The notes beneath the pieces were generated by a model. That model saw only the letters and a program-made list of their open reading frames with translations, made no database searches and was not told the DNA's origin. A DNA stretch of 64,000 nucleotides from NCBI GenBank assembly GCA_963678705.1, contig OY783221.1, positions 12,648,001-12,712,000 of the forward strand. Reading direction: 5' to 3'. Shown in pieces: positions 33,362 to 45,403 of this stretch (its first letter is position 1; each line of letters begins with the position of its first letter). Source of the stretch: Panorpa germanica (Eukaryota; Arthropoda; Insecta; Mecoptera; Panorpidae). The position numbers and the translations under genes were made by a program.

Positions 33362-36300
33362 ATAACTAGTGAAATCTGTATGTTTAACCGTATAAATGTG
33401 TAACCTATCCCAGATATTGTCTCACAATACCCGTTATACTTAATGCAATTTTATTCTTTGTAAACGTTGTGTATATTAAGTATGCTCACTTTAGTTAATA
33501 ATATCTCGTTGCACAGCTGGTCAAAATATTTGAAAATTTGTAACTAAATTTAAATTTTATCAAAAGCTCTAATTCACTTTCTTCGTCAATTTTTGAAAAG
33601 GTATTGATGTTCCTGATTACCTATGTCCATTTCGAAATATATGTCAAGACAGACAGGTAAATTGACTAGACTTGACTTGAATAGAACCATTATAGGTATA
33701 GTAAAAGTGGTCAATGTTAAAGTGTTAAATTGTGGCTAAACTAAATTGTGTTTAGCTAATTTTACCTGTTGATGATTGTTTAGGTTACCAAATTTACAAG
33801 TTACAATATTATTGGCTTACACATGACGATTGTCCATGAAAAGTTTCAAAATCAAAATATTGAATGTAGATCAATATCGAACCCTTAATGGCAAAAAGCC
33901 TGTACCTTCCTCAGGCTATTGTTGTGGCTGGAATGGATATTGAAAACTGTTATGTGGATAATCTAATCGGTAGTTATGAGGGTATCCTATTTAAGCAGAG
34001 ATCGGGGTACTCTTTTAGCCACTGCTCCAAAATATATCAGTGATCTAACCTTGTGAATATGCCGAATTTCAAAAAGTAAAAATTCGGTATTTTTTACTTT
34101 GTGGTAATTTTAAAACAATAGCGAAAATCACCTCAGAAAACTACCAAAAAGAACCTGGCATAGGTCAGTTATAGTCCTGTAAACCTTCCTTAGATGCCAT
34201 ACCCTTAGCTGGTGGGTGAGGGTTTTCCCCCGACCCCACGTTCCCCAATATGGCGGTCACCTCATCAGCTATTCCCAATTCTAAGTTCTCTAATGAATGT
34301 TGTCAGGTTTCCAGGTCTTTCGTTATCGTACCATTTTCCATTTTCTCGTTCATGTTGAATTAGAACAGTATGGCGTTAAAGCGACCGCTGCGCCTCTAGC
34401 GAATGGTTGAAACACTACAGTAAGTATATAATATATGGCTAGAGATATATTAAGTTACAAGTAAGTTAAGAACAACATGCAAACTAATAACTGTTACAAC
34501 AGAACCAGTATCTGTTATTATTATAATAGTTGGTTGTGAATTGTGATTACTAAAAGCTACTGTGTTACTAGCCGGCCTCCAAAATTCATGTTACAGGACT
34601 CCTGGTGCAGCTTGTAACTTTAAACTCTTCGAAGAAGCTGATATACGAAATATTACCTCAAGGAGTTTATTTAAGGGGGACGGTGGTCTAGAATTTTCAA
34701 AAAATCGATATATTCTTAATTTTTTGTAAGGGTATTGCCATTAATTTCGTTTCTACAGCCGTTTCAGCATATATCAATAGCCATAGCATACTTAAAACTT
34801 TAATCTTATTTAGTTCAATACCACATTTTTCGGCATGGTGTTGTAGAAAAATAAAACTATATAACCGAATCGTCTGAATTTTTAATATGTTATTCACAAC
34901 ATCAATAACTATCGTTGGAACTTGAATTATTTTTTTATTAAATTATATATTTAAATTATTTAAATTATTGAATAATTTCGTATTTCTTTCATTAACTGGT
35001 AAAAAAACCCAGTTTTTACAATTCCAATTTCAAAAGCGCGCTATTTTCAATTATTTTTTTTATTTATTATTTCATACTAATTAATAATTTTCTTGGTTTT
35101 CATTATTCAGATAAATAGAACAACCAAAATCAGCTACACCGTCCAGGTCCAGTTTTTTGATAGGGTCTACTGCAACGTTATATTTTTAAATTTCAGAACA
35201 GTTTTTTTTATGTAGAATAAGTGTAATAATAAGCCTAACAAGTTAAGATATCGTTTTTCATTATTTTTATTATAGAAAAACAATCCTCAAAATATCTTAA
35301 ATTTTCGAGCTCTTAAACAAAAAGTTCATTGCAAAAAGCGATGGAGGAAGAGTGAGAAAAGAAGATAAGGAAGGATGAAAGCAAGTAAATTGAAGCGGAA
35401 AGGTAAATTTAGGAAAAGAAGCTAGAGAAAGGAGCTTTAAAAGAAGAGCAAAGGAACTGATTAGCAGGAAAAAAGGGTTTTTAAAGTATATGGACATTTT
35501 TATAAATAAAAGAATTTATTGATTTCTTAATTTTCATTTTTTGATGCAGTTATATATAATTAACCTTTTAGAAAACAAACTGTGTTAATAAATTTAAAAT
35601 ATTTATTGATTGATTTCTTAATTTGTTTTTATGCAGTTATGTTCGTAATGCTCCAAAATAGAATCTTGCAGCATGGTAAATAGGGCGACGTTAAATAAAT
35701 TAAAATTAAAACAATGTATGAGAGAATATTGAAATGTAATCATTTTTAAATATAATTGTGTCTTAGCTGAATAAATACATCGAACACCACAGCAGCTAAT
35801 TCCAATCGTAAATTTAAATCAATCACGTGTGTGTGTGTGATCCTATACGATTTATAGATTCAGGCCAATGACCTCGCTATCAATTGTGCACCCTTAAAAA
35901 TAAATATTGCAAAAGTAATTCAATAATTGACATTAGCGAACATGTCGCATATATGATCAACCCTTGTACTGTGTAACCATTCATCGAGTCATTATCTATT
36001 TAAGGGAGGCGTGTGTGTGTGTGTCACACATAGTCTGAATCATTTTCATGTTTTTTTAATGACATTCCATTAACCATAAAATGTTGAATCACTGATATTT
36101 GTTTAAATGTAGTTGCTATTCACCTAGGGGTAGTTTTAATAGGACTGCACGCCCAGTGCCCACGAAAACCACAACACAGACAAGTACATTTATCCTTTAT
36201 GCAAAATATAAGTAAGATAGCAGAGCCCCCTGACCTAGGTCGTTTCGGCAAAGTTGAAAATTTGAGAATAAATTGTGTAATACGATCATAGTTTGATAAT

Positions 36301-36552
36301 TCAGTGACTTTGTTTTTGAAGCAGCGCCTAATGTAACTGCCTAATGAATGCGTTTAGTACACAGGCGTTTTTCAAGTAAACTACTTCTGTCCGATAAGTT
36401 AAACTCATTGTTAATCGATTGCTTAGGTCGTTTATGCAAAGGAAGTATTATCTATAGCATTTCTAACACTATAAATTGGGTACAAAATAATATCGCTTGG
36501 TACTGCCTAGCTGTATCACACATCTAAGATTGTCTTATTTCTACAGATGCTC
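33362..36552. other. Long intergenic stretch
   Basis: No gene or whole repeat seen. 34180-34265 is GC-richer and holds aatatggcggtc, a fit to the YY1/Pho core. GT runs lie at about 35827-35841 and 36010-36023. 35330-35480 is purine-rich and may be an old LINE trace. Confidence 0.4.
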
Positions 36553-36766
36553 CACTACGAAATTACGAGAGTTTGACGGTGACTTATGCCTGAAAGATGT
36601 TATAAGAGCCACATAAATGGTGATACGATGGTGAATTTTATCTTATTAGTTACAATATACATTGTAAAAAAATGTGAGAGATAATGCTTTTCATTGTATC
36701 GTAGATTTATACGGCACAACTTGTTTTAACCATGAGTCACAGGCGAACTCTCGTAATTGAAACTAT
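36553..36766. repeat. Family C MITE, diverged
   Basis: It starts gaaattacgagagtttgacg and ends gaactctcgtaattgaaact, mirroring the ends of the better kept copies at 30233 and 32333. The inner part differs and the outer bases are eroded. Confidence 0.65.
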
Positions 36767-38651
36767 AAACAATTTTTCATAAAATATAAATCCAGTCGTA
36801 AATGTTGCAAATTTGTAGATAGATTTATAATTACTTAAAAATTTCAAAATTTTAATCCTTCGAGTTTATGGTTTTATTGCTTTTAAAATAAAATATATTA
36901 CTGAAAAAGGTTTATGTACAGGACTGATTGTCGGGCCAGGTAATAAAAGAGAAAGCTTAGCACTACTCAAAAATATTCATCCCCGACATACACATTTTTA
37001 AATTCTCAAGAAATTTGGAGAAATTTGGCAACGTTGTAAATTAGAACTTAGTTTGTTCTATTATATTTTACAGGGATGAAGATTTGGTTACTGATGTTTT
37101 TCTTTTTTTCTAAAATACACCTACATCTTGAAATAATACTCTGTACTAATATTCTGGCATTGGATGCATTTTATTTTATTTAACAGGTATAATAACACAG
37201 CGGTTCCTTTTTAATTTTAAGCTTAAGTGTTTAGTGCCATAAAAGATACTATTTTTAAAAAGAATTTTGCGAAAATATATTAAATATAAAAGTGTTAATT
37301 TTGTCTGGAGACTAATATTATTCTTGTCTCCTATAGCCAGACAATTGCACCAGATGAACCGTACCGGTTTTTGAAAAGTGATTTACCACAAATAATTTTG
37401 CAAGCTGTTATTTTAATTGGAAAATAATTAGATATTGTTATACATAAAAAATCCGCTTGCGTATGTTTCTGCTCACAAAACTGGAGAAGTAGTAGGTCAA
37501 ATGACTTTGAATTTTGACACAACATTCCATTCGAATAGACACATGTTTTTGACAATCGAATTCATGTCTTTCAAGCTGATCGTCATCTGTATTTTTATCT
37601 GTGTCTTCTCTTTACTTCCCAATTCATTTGATATTAGAATGAACCACAGTTCGTAGTTATTGTTCAAAGTTGTTCAATAAAATATGTTTTAATAAACCTG
37701 ATAATTGATTAGGAAACATTATTGCCAACCACATATAAAGCATTCGTATACAAATAAATCATTGGTTACAGAATTTGTTGTTTGGATATGAAAAGGTTTT
37801 GCCAATACAAACTAGCTATATAAGATCAAAATTAGTGAGGACCTCGAAAGTTATTCAAACTATTCAAAAAGAATAATAAACAATAGCTATAGCTCTGAAT
37901 TTTATAAAGTAAGGATACCACTATAAAGAAAAGGGAACCCCTGACCCATTTTTGCACCTGTTTCTCTTTAATTTTATATTATATAAATGAATCTATAATT
38001 ATCGCAAGAAATATATTTGATATAAATAATGTATAATCATGGAAGTAATATCTATATTATCGAACCGCTATATTCTTTACATGGTTCTCAGATTAGCATG
38101 CTAGATTGCTTTAAGTTAGTTATTTTTCAGAAAGTATGAAGTTTTTACAGCGCCATTAAAAAGTAATATAATCCTGATACTTATGGCGGGTGATAATTGA
38201 ATATAAAGTATTATAAATATTTTAGTAATCTTTTGTATAAATAAATATTATACTTTATCGTTTAGGCGGAATTCTTTGAACAATTTAGAAACAAGTTTTT
38301 GGCATCTGACATAGTTATAAGGTTTTTTTTTTTTTACAAAAATATATTTTTTCTAAAATCTTTTGTATGTACATTCCAAAAAATATATAGTATTTTTAAC
38401 AAAAAATTTTATACTCCTACAAAGTTTTGGTAAATTAGTTATTTTTATATTTACAGAAAATTGTAAATACTGTTAATAAATTTCACCAATAAAGTGCCAT
38501 AAAAGATACTATTTTTAGAAAGAATTTTGCGAAAATATGTTAAATATAAAATAGTTATTTTGTCTGTTTTATGGTTTTAAAAAAATTGCTAGACCCGGTC
38601 ATGCTCTGCTGTGGCTTAGTCTGATATGAAATTAATGATATACTCATTAAT
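36767..38651. other. Intergenic with a 70-bp direct repeat
   Basis: No gene seen. About 37231-37302 and 38493-38556 are direct copies (agtgccataaaagatactat, then gaattttgcgaaaata) about 1.26 kb apart with few differences. Frames at 37331-37656 open on both strands and show no domain. Confidence 0.45.
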
Positions 38652-38655
38652 TTAA

Positions 38656-39145
38656 CCCTCCGTGTGAACACTATATTTTTCGAGGTTTCTAAGCTTTCAA
38701 AACATCTAAAAAAAATTCTGGATTACTTCTTGAAGTGTCTACTACATGGTCCAGAAGTTGCCAAAAACCAAAGTTTAAAACCGTTGTTAATAAAAATTCA
38801 CAAATAGTGAAAAACGCTGAAAAAACGGAATATTGTTAAGAAATTCATAACTTTACAACAAACAAATATTAAGAAAAACAGTTGTAGACTTTTTTATCTA
38901 AGATTATAAGCTTTCGAATGAATGTAGTGTCTTAGGCGTGGGCTCCAAAAAGTTGAATTAATTGTGCACCTGAAGTGGGGAATATTTTACGGATTCAGGC
39001 ATATCATAGTAAACCGAACGGTGATTATTCGGCACAAAATAAGCTTTTATTGTTGAAAATACAAAAGTTATGAAATAATAAGTAATATTAGTTGATAGTT
39101 TGAAATTTTAACTGTTCCTTAAAGACCCAGTGTACACACGGAGGG
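38656..39145. repeat. piggyBac-like MITE (490 bp)
   Basis: The left end is CCCTCCGTGTGAACAC and the right end is GTGTACACACGGAGGG, a 16-bp inverted repeat with one mismatch. TTAA flanks both ends (38652-38655 and 39146-39149). CCC...GGG ends with a TTAA duplication are the mark of piggyBac. No coding frame, so it is non-autonomous. Confidence 0.8.
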
Positions 39146-39149
39146 TTAA

Positions 39150-40194
39150 CTACGAAATTTCAAATACTTTGACCAGCTTTGAAGCAAGATATTAATACTT
39201 CAACAGATTTTTAAAAAACGGTTCTATTATTGGCGAATGAATTAGGTAGGTTTTACTATTCTTACTAGATTGTTTCACCTGTTAATGAAAAAGAAAAAAA
39301 GGTATGATAGCGGTACAAGTGCCGGTATTGTTTGGAGGTACAACAGCGTCATTCAAACTGATAATGAATATTGATACCATTTTGAATGTTAACAGTTTAT
39401 TTGAATGTTTATCAACAAATGAAAAAGGTTGCTAAACACACCTAACCCTCGATATCCTTAATTTCTTTAGTTTACACCAAATATAACAGTATTTACAGGT
39501 GTAATGCTGCAAAAGGTTTAAAAAAGGTCTATAGATATGTACATATAGATAAGTTTGCGCCACAGGTACTGTTTCGGACCTGTTAAATATATTCACAAAA
39601 GTGCGATAGTGAATTATGAATTATGTCTCACAAACCGATGCTTTTTTACTAGTTGAAGATAATAATAATTAAATTGAATTAAAGAATGTAGATGCGATAT
39701 AAAATTAAAATCGAAAGATTTTAAAATTGTATTTCCATCCCTTTCTAACACAGAGGAATCTGCTTGTTCTCTTCTAGCAGCCAGATAAGGGATGTTTAAC
39801 GTCAGTAAGGGGGATGGTCAATCTACATTTTAAGCCCCCCTCTACTACTTTACAGTTCAAACCGACCAACTACATACAACTTGATCTTTTATCCTTCTCG
39901 CACCAAAAGTAAATATAGATATTCTTAAAGAGTTAAATTAATATTTTTGTGAATAATAATTAATTGTCCAAGTATATATGTAATTAAAAAGCATATAAAA
40001 TTAGTTTACGATATTAAAACTAGTTAATTATATTTAGTTATATCTGTACCTGGCAATATTTAAGATTTCCGTTGCTTGACTTGTTTACAAAACTTTTTAT
40101 TTATACGAGTATTTACATGCATCGGTTTATTTATTTTATTTTAAATTTAAATTATTTTTAACGAGACCAAAACAAAAGTTGCAATTTTGATATC
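39150..40194. other. Upstream of the zinc-finger gene, no repeat recognised
   Basis: No coding region or recognisable repeat. It may hold distal regulatory DNA of the gene at 40668. Confidence 0.4.
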
Positions 40195-40667
40195 TTGCGC
40201 AGTTTTTCTCTTTCCCGCCCGACTGCTGATTGGTTGTCACTGACTCAGGCTGGCTCGACGTCTTCGCACGACGACACGACCCTTAACGAACGTTTCCGAA
40301 TAAAACACACAGCGTTAAGATTTACCCTCATTATTTTTGCCAGTTTATCCAACCAGCTCTTGGGGTAAGGTGGTCCGCGTGTCTAGTAAAGGTGATTGTC
40401 ATTTTTAACGTGCCGGTTCGGTCGGTAGTTATTAACTTAAATAAAAGTGAGAAATAATAACATTCTGTATTGTTTTTTAAACAGTGAGTGTTTCACTTAT
40501 TTACTTTTGTGTTTTTTTAAAATTAATTAAGAACTTTAGAATTAAAAATAACAATGTCTTGACAAAGCCATGTGTTGATTTTTTTTTTTTTAGTTCTTTT
40601 TTTATTTCTTTTTGGTGTTTTATTGTGTTTTATTGTGAATTTATTGTGAATTTATACAATTTTAAAA
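40195..40667 (+). promoter_or_regulatory. Likely promoter and 5' leader of the zinc-finger gene
   Basis: 40200-40400 is clearly GC-richer than its surroundings. It holds an inverted CCAAT box (gattggttg at about 40229) and CpG-containing stretches (cgacgtcttcgcacgacgac). A splice donor-like ggggtaagg at about 40364 and an acceptor-like tttttaaacag ending at 40483 could remove a short leader intron. There is no clear TATA box. The leader just before the ATG is AT-rich with stops in frame, which supports the start at 40668. Confidence 0.4.
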
Positions 40668-43600
40668 ATGTCAAGTCCGTTAGTAAATGATTGTATACAC
40701 GGCAACGCCGGACTGCATTGTCAGGAGTGCGGATTGAATTTAAACTCGAACGATTCTATGAAAGTGCACAACATGTTTTCGCATAATCAAAATAATTCGA
40801 TCTCTTGGCGTGGATCTGCAGGTGGTTCTGATATAGACAATAACAATCAACCAAAGAAGATTGGGAATACAATAGCTGCGGCGGATTCAAGTGACAAGCA
40901 ACCTGCTACTCCTACGGGACCTTCAACAAGTATTGAACATCCTGCCACCCCGCAAAGTTATCACAGTGCACCATCGCCGTACCAGCAGGCGGGGGCAGAA
41001 ATGCAGCAATATTCACCTGGACCATTTGGTTACGAGTATTATGGACTTACTGTGGAAGGTATGGCCCCTCCAGTGTATCCTGAATATATTAAAGCTGACT
41101 TGATGACAAAATATGATAACAAGGATCGTAGCAATAGATATATGCCATATCAGTTCAGCAGTTCTGTGTCTTCGTCAACACCTAATAATCCAATGCTGGC
41201 ATCCCAGCCGACGCCATCTCCTAGTCCGAAACAGTGTGAACAATGTGGATTTTTATGTGAATCTGAAGGACAATTAAGTGAACACAGTGCATCAGTACAT
41301 AAAACAGTTGACGGTGGACTCCAGCAATTCCATTATCCTCATCCTCACCCTCATCCTTATACAATACAAAAAGAATCTACAGCCGCTCAATTCCTAGATC
41401 TAGATTCCCAAAGAGTTATATCTAAAGATGATTCAGATAAAAAGAATCCTGTCCCTCTCGTTCCTACAACACAAGCATCCCTTCATTGGCCAAATCACCT
41501 TAATCACACCCACAATTTGAACATTCCACATCCACATCCAGCACAGCCAGCAACAATAGACCAAAGAGCATTTCATTCGCAAGAACCTAACAAAATATAC
41601 ATGTACGATCAAAAGTTCGCCTCGGACCCGAAGCAGTTTCCGCAGCAGGCTCCCGACGTTAAATCATTCCAAATGGAATTAAAATCTTTTGCACCACCGC
41701 AGGATAATAAAGCGCCACCATATCAACCTGAGAAAATGTTCCAACAAGATGGAAAACACTTTCCTCAGCAGCAACAGCAGCAGCATAATGAGCATTTCGA
41801 ACAAATGGACGTCAAATTGTTCGCAGAGCCGCAAAAACAGCAAATTATTTATCATCAACAAACCGATGCAAAGATGTTTTCGCCGAATCCCGGTGTTCCG
41901 GCGCCTGTATCTGCGTCCGTGCCTGGTCCTGGTCCAGGTCCAGCACAGCCTCCCTTGATGGCCAGTCCGCCTGATTTCCCTACGACCACGACGCCCCAAG
42001 ATCCCCCCTACCGGTCGTTCGAGCCAGCGGGCCCGCAGATCTCCAGTTCGCATACTACTACGACTAAGGGCGCAGCTTGGAAATCCAACGAAGCGCGCCG
42101 GCCCAAGACATACAACTGTACGGCGTGCAACAAGTGGTTCACGAGTTCTGGCCATTTGAAACGTCACTACAACACCACGTTGCACAAGAATGCAGTGAAA
42201 ACTAGTGGCCAGCCGGATCCAGCGACACTGCCAATTAGTTCACACCATCATCCAGGCAGAGATCCCAATCATCCGAGTCACAAGAACCCACAGAGTACTT
42301 CACCGCAGGCATCAGTGCCTGCAGAGCCTCCAACGCGAAGTCCGGAGCCCCAGGGGTTTGCGCAGCAACATTATCTACCACCGCAAACATTAGGGTTTGG
42401 ACACCCTCAAGGGTACCAGCATATACAGGGCTACGTACAAACGCCAATGGGGCAACAACCATCAAACCTAGTGCCCCCACCAGGTCCGAGTCTTGGAGCA
42501 CCGCCGGGGCCGTTACACAGCCTCAATCCCCATCCATCGACAATGCTAACACAACACTTTGTAGAGAATCCCCCAAACGGGCAAGCAGGTCCCTCCGCCA
42601 TCAACACCCAACAATTGAGGGGCCTGCAGACAACATTACCGCCAATCACACAATCCACGCAAATCCTTTCATCTTACAACAATCACCTTATGGGTACTAC
42701 CCAGGAGCACCACCAGGCCATGGAGTTGGGCCCAGCCACTATGGGGCGCTTCCAAGTTATTCCGCCACACACGGACATGCCCATGCCCATACAGAACTAT
42801 CTCCACACTATTGGTGACCGACCGCGCTCTCGAACCACGGTCCCGCTCCCCAGCTTCTCAGTGCTGCAGCCGAGTTGCTCCCTCGACGGCTTGACGGGAC
42901 AGGACAATATGCAACCCGGACCTCACAACACATACAGCCAGGTGAACCACATGATGTTGGACTACCAACATCAGCCGTCACATACTCCCGAACTAGTCCC
43001 GTTGCCACACTTGTTCGTAAAGAGTGAACCCGTTGAATACATCGTTCCTGATTACGATGCGTTAACCACAGAAGATAACTCTATGGGCTATGGAACCGCG
43101 TACACCACCCTTACTAAGGTGGAAAACCTCTCACCATGTTCCGATAGCGTGCGCACCTCTTCAAACTTCTCAGAAAATTCATCACAAGATGTACTGGATG
43201 AGTACGAGACAGAACCTCTTCGAAAAGTATATTCGCCGAAATTAAAACCAACAGAATTATCTCAAATGATTCTGGATGAGTTAAAAAAGCAGGAAAGGAA
43301 GAAGGACTATTGCAACATTTGCAAAAAGGGTTTCAACAAACCGTGTTACCTCACTCAGCACAACAAGCGGTTTCACAACGGAGAGCTGCCTTACAAATGC
43401 GAGCAATGTGGAAAACGCTTTCGCACTTTAAAAATCAAGAACATGCATGTAGAGAGACACGACCCCAGTAAGAAGGCACACCAGTGTGATCAATGTGTTA
43501 AAGTTTTTAATCATAAGAGCGATCTGACACGTCATAAACACATTCATACTGGCAGAAGGAACTTCCATTGCGCGCACTGTAAACGTGGATTTAATAGACA

Positions 43601-43763
43601 TGACCACATGGTGAAACACGGTAACACTCATTATAAAAAGGGCATCGTTATGAGAGACAACAAAGTTGTCTACTTGTTCGATGTGCAACCGGGCACCAAG
43701 AAGACCAAGAGATGTACCAGTAAACGAAAAAAGGAAAGGAGGGATAGTTCTTCAGAACTATGA
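40668..43763 (+). CDS. C2H2 zinc-finger transcription factor, seven fingers, 1031 aa
   Basis: A DNA-binding nuclear protein, by its domains. The start is supported by aaaaATGTC and stops upstream. Fingers: a loose one at residues 18-39 (CQECGLNLNSNDSMKVH...H), another at 190-211 (CEQCGFLCESEGQLSEH...H), a central one at 482-506 (YNCTACNKWFTSSGHLKRH...H), and a tight C-terminal group of four at 882-903, 911-931, 940-960 and 968-988. Only the last junctions have TGE-like linkers. The long spacers are rich in Pro, Gln, His and Ser, with HP repeats (223-231), poly-Q (367-372) and a GPGPGP run, typical of activation or interaction regions. VKSE at 784-787 fits a SUMO site. KKTKRCTSKRKKERR near the C-terminus is a likely nuclear signal. 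The whole coding region is one exon. From memory, unchecked, the central finger recalls the insect dati / l(3)neo38 type. The ortholog is not certain, so no symbol is given. Confidence 0.9.
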   Translation: MSSPLVNDCIHGNAGLHCQECGLNLNSNDSMKVHNMFSHNQNNSISWRGSAGGSDIDNNNQPKKIGNTIAAADSSDKQPATPTGPSTSIEHPATPQSYHSAPSPYQQAGAEMQQYSPGPFGYEYYGLTVEGMAPPVYPEYIKADLMTKYDNKDRSNRYMPYQFSSSVSSSTPNNPMLASQPTPSPSPKQCEQCGFLCESEGQLSEHSASVHKTVDGGLQQFHYPHPHPHPYTIQKESTAAQFLDLDSQRVISKDDSDKKNPVPLVPTTQASLHWPNHLNHTHNLNIPHPHPAQPATIDQRAFHSQEPNKIYMYDQKFASDPKQFPQQAPDVKSFQMELKSFAPPQDNKAPPYQPEKMFQQDGKHFPQQQQQQHNEHFEQMDVKLFAEPQKQQIIYHQQTDAKMFSPNPGVPAPVSASVPGPGPGPAQPPLMASPPDFPTTTTPQDPPYRSFEPAGPQISSSHTTTTKGAAWKSNEARRPKTYNCTACNKWFTSSGHLKRHYNTTLHKNAVKTSGQPDPATLPISSHHHPGRDPNHPSHKNPQSTSPQASVPAEPPTRSPEPQGFAQQHYLPPQTLGFGHPQGYQHIQGYVQTPMGQQPSNLVPPPGPSLGAPPGPLHSLNPHPSTMLTQHFVENPPNGQAGPSAINTQQLRGLQTTLPPITQSTQILSSYNNHLMGTTQEHHQAMELGPATMGRFQVIPPHTDMPMPIQNYLHTIGDRPRSRTTVPLPSFSVLQPSCSLDGLTGQDNMQPGPHNTYSQVNHMMLDYQHQPSHTPELVPLPHLFVKSEPVEYIVPDYDALTTEDNSMGYGTAYTTLTKVENLSPCSDSVRTSSNFSENSSQDVLDEYETEPLRKVYSPKLKPTELSQMILDELKKQERKKDYCNICKKGFNKPCYLTQHNKRFHNGELPYKCEQCGKRFRTLKIKNMHVERHDPSKKAHQCDQCVKVFNHKSDLTRHKHIHTGRRNFHCAHCKRGFNRHDHMVKHGNTHYKKGIVMRDNKVVYLFDVQPGTKKTKRCTSKRKKERRDSSSEL

Positions 43764-45403
43764 GAGGTAAATAAAATAATAAATAAATGCAAATACAAAT
43801 ACACATATAAGATAGAAACAATTATATCAGGAAGATGCAACAAATGTACAAATCTTTATATCATAGAATATTTTAAAATTAATTATTGTATAGTATATAT
43901 TATATTATTTGTACTATATTATTATACTATAATATACTATAGTATATTATATAATAATATATAATACTATTGTATTATATTATTATTTGTATATATATAC
44001 CATATATATATATATAGTATATACATTGTATAAGTATTGGCTGATTCACAATTATAAAAATGAATAAATAACTTATTTTATAGTAGTATAAATGATGTTA
44101 TTGTGAATCTATAATACTATAACGCAATAATCTTGAGAATCTCTTCACGAATCATTTTGTTCAAGTAGTAGTCAATTTTAATACAAAATTATTTTACATT
44201 CCAATTGTAATCTCAATATGAAAGTGATTCGTCTTGAGATATTCAGGTCTACTTAAAATCTACTTAAAAATAGAATGAATTTAAATATTTGTTCGTTGTA
44301 TATAGCTAAGAGATATTATAAATAAATTAAAACGTAACTTAAATATATAAATTTCTTAAAACAATACTCACTCACTATGTGTTTTTATATATATTTAAAT
44401 TACAATATTGAAAATGATCTACCTCGTTTGAAATGAACACGATTTTAGTAGATTAAACTTAGGTTAAGACAAACTAAATTAAATACCTCCAAATCGTGAG
44501 TATATCAAGTTTAAATCATTATATATTTAGGAAAAACGTAACACCTGACTATATACACTTCTCAGAAATAATAAAAGCAATAATAAAATGATTCTACCTC
44601 AAATACACAATATAAATCTATATATATGTATAAACTTAATCTAATTGTTAAGCTCCAACCTCTTAATTAGGAGCGGCATCGATACCAACAACGGTCATTA
44701 TCAGTAATCATCACTGAAAATTGTTAAAATCGTTTTCACTATATCATTGATTGTTTTATTACTATTATATTTATATTATTTATCTGTTATCAATCGATTA
44801 AATCGAGTGGTGATTGCTGATAAGCTAAGTTGGGATCAAAAGTGTTTTTACATATCATTCGTTTTCCATATGTTATTGTTTATGTTGATAATATTTTTAT
44901 TTTAGTCTTTTATTCACTAAAATCAATGGTTGTGTTTAGTGTTAAGAATTTTGAGTTACCAAAAATGAAAATGATTGTTAATTTTTATTGTTTATGATAG
45001 ATTAATAAGACGATAAAAGAAAATTAAAAACATATCGATTTTTTTCTATTAAAGTATGTATTTTACAAAAATATAAATTTCGAAATTTTTAAAATTTGAT
45101 CATGACTGTTTGTAAGCCGTAACTGGAAGTTTCACCACTCACGTTACGGCTTCCAAATCGTTCTAAAGTGTATGCAGTATGTTTTGTTTTAAAAAATTAC
45201 CATTCCATAATAGATGTTTTTTGTAACATATTTAATAATTTTATCAAGTTCATAAAAACTGTAATGTATATATTATTTTTAATGATTTATGTTCGTTCAT
45301 TAATATAAGAAATTTTATAGAATAAACTTTAATTCAAATTATAAAATCTTTGCTTTTTTATTATTATTATACTTGTTTGTTTTGTGTTTTTGTTTTTTTC
45401 AGA
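43764..45403 (+). other. 3' region of the zinc-finger gene, very AT-rich
   Basis: AATAAA occurs at 43769-43774, 43778-43783 and 43782-43787, only a few bases past the stop, and again at about 45320 before a T-rich stretch. 43870-44040 is almost pure A/T with self-complementary stretches. A hairpin at 45114-45152 (aagccgtaac with gttacggctt, 19-base loop) may lie in the transcript. gag|gtaaat at 43764-43769 and tttttttcag|ata ending at 45401 could be a 3' leader intron, starting 3 bases past the stop. Confidence 0.35.

Noticed and set aside
35827-36023. GT runs as Z-DNA or satellite
   Set aside because: Only 6-8 dinucleotides long, common in insect DNA.
41679-43688. Several antisense and shifted frames over the zinc-finger gene
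   Set aside because: They are shadows of the real 1031-aa frame.
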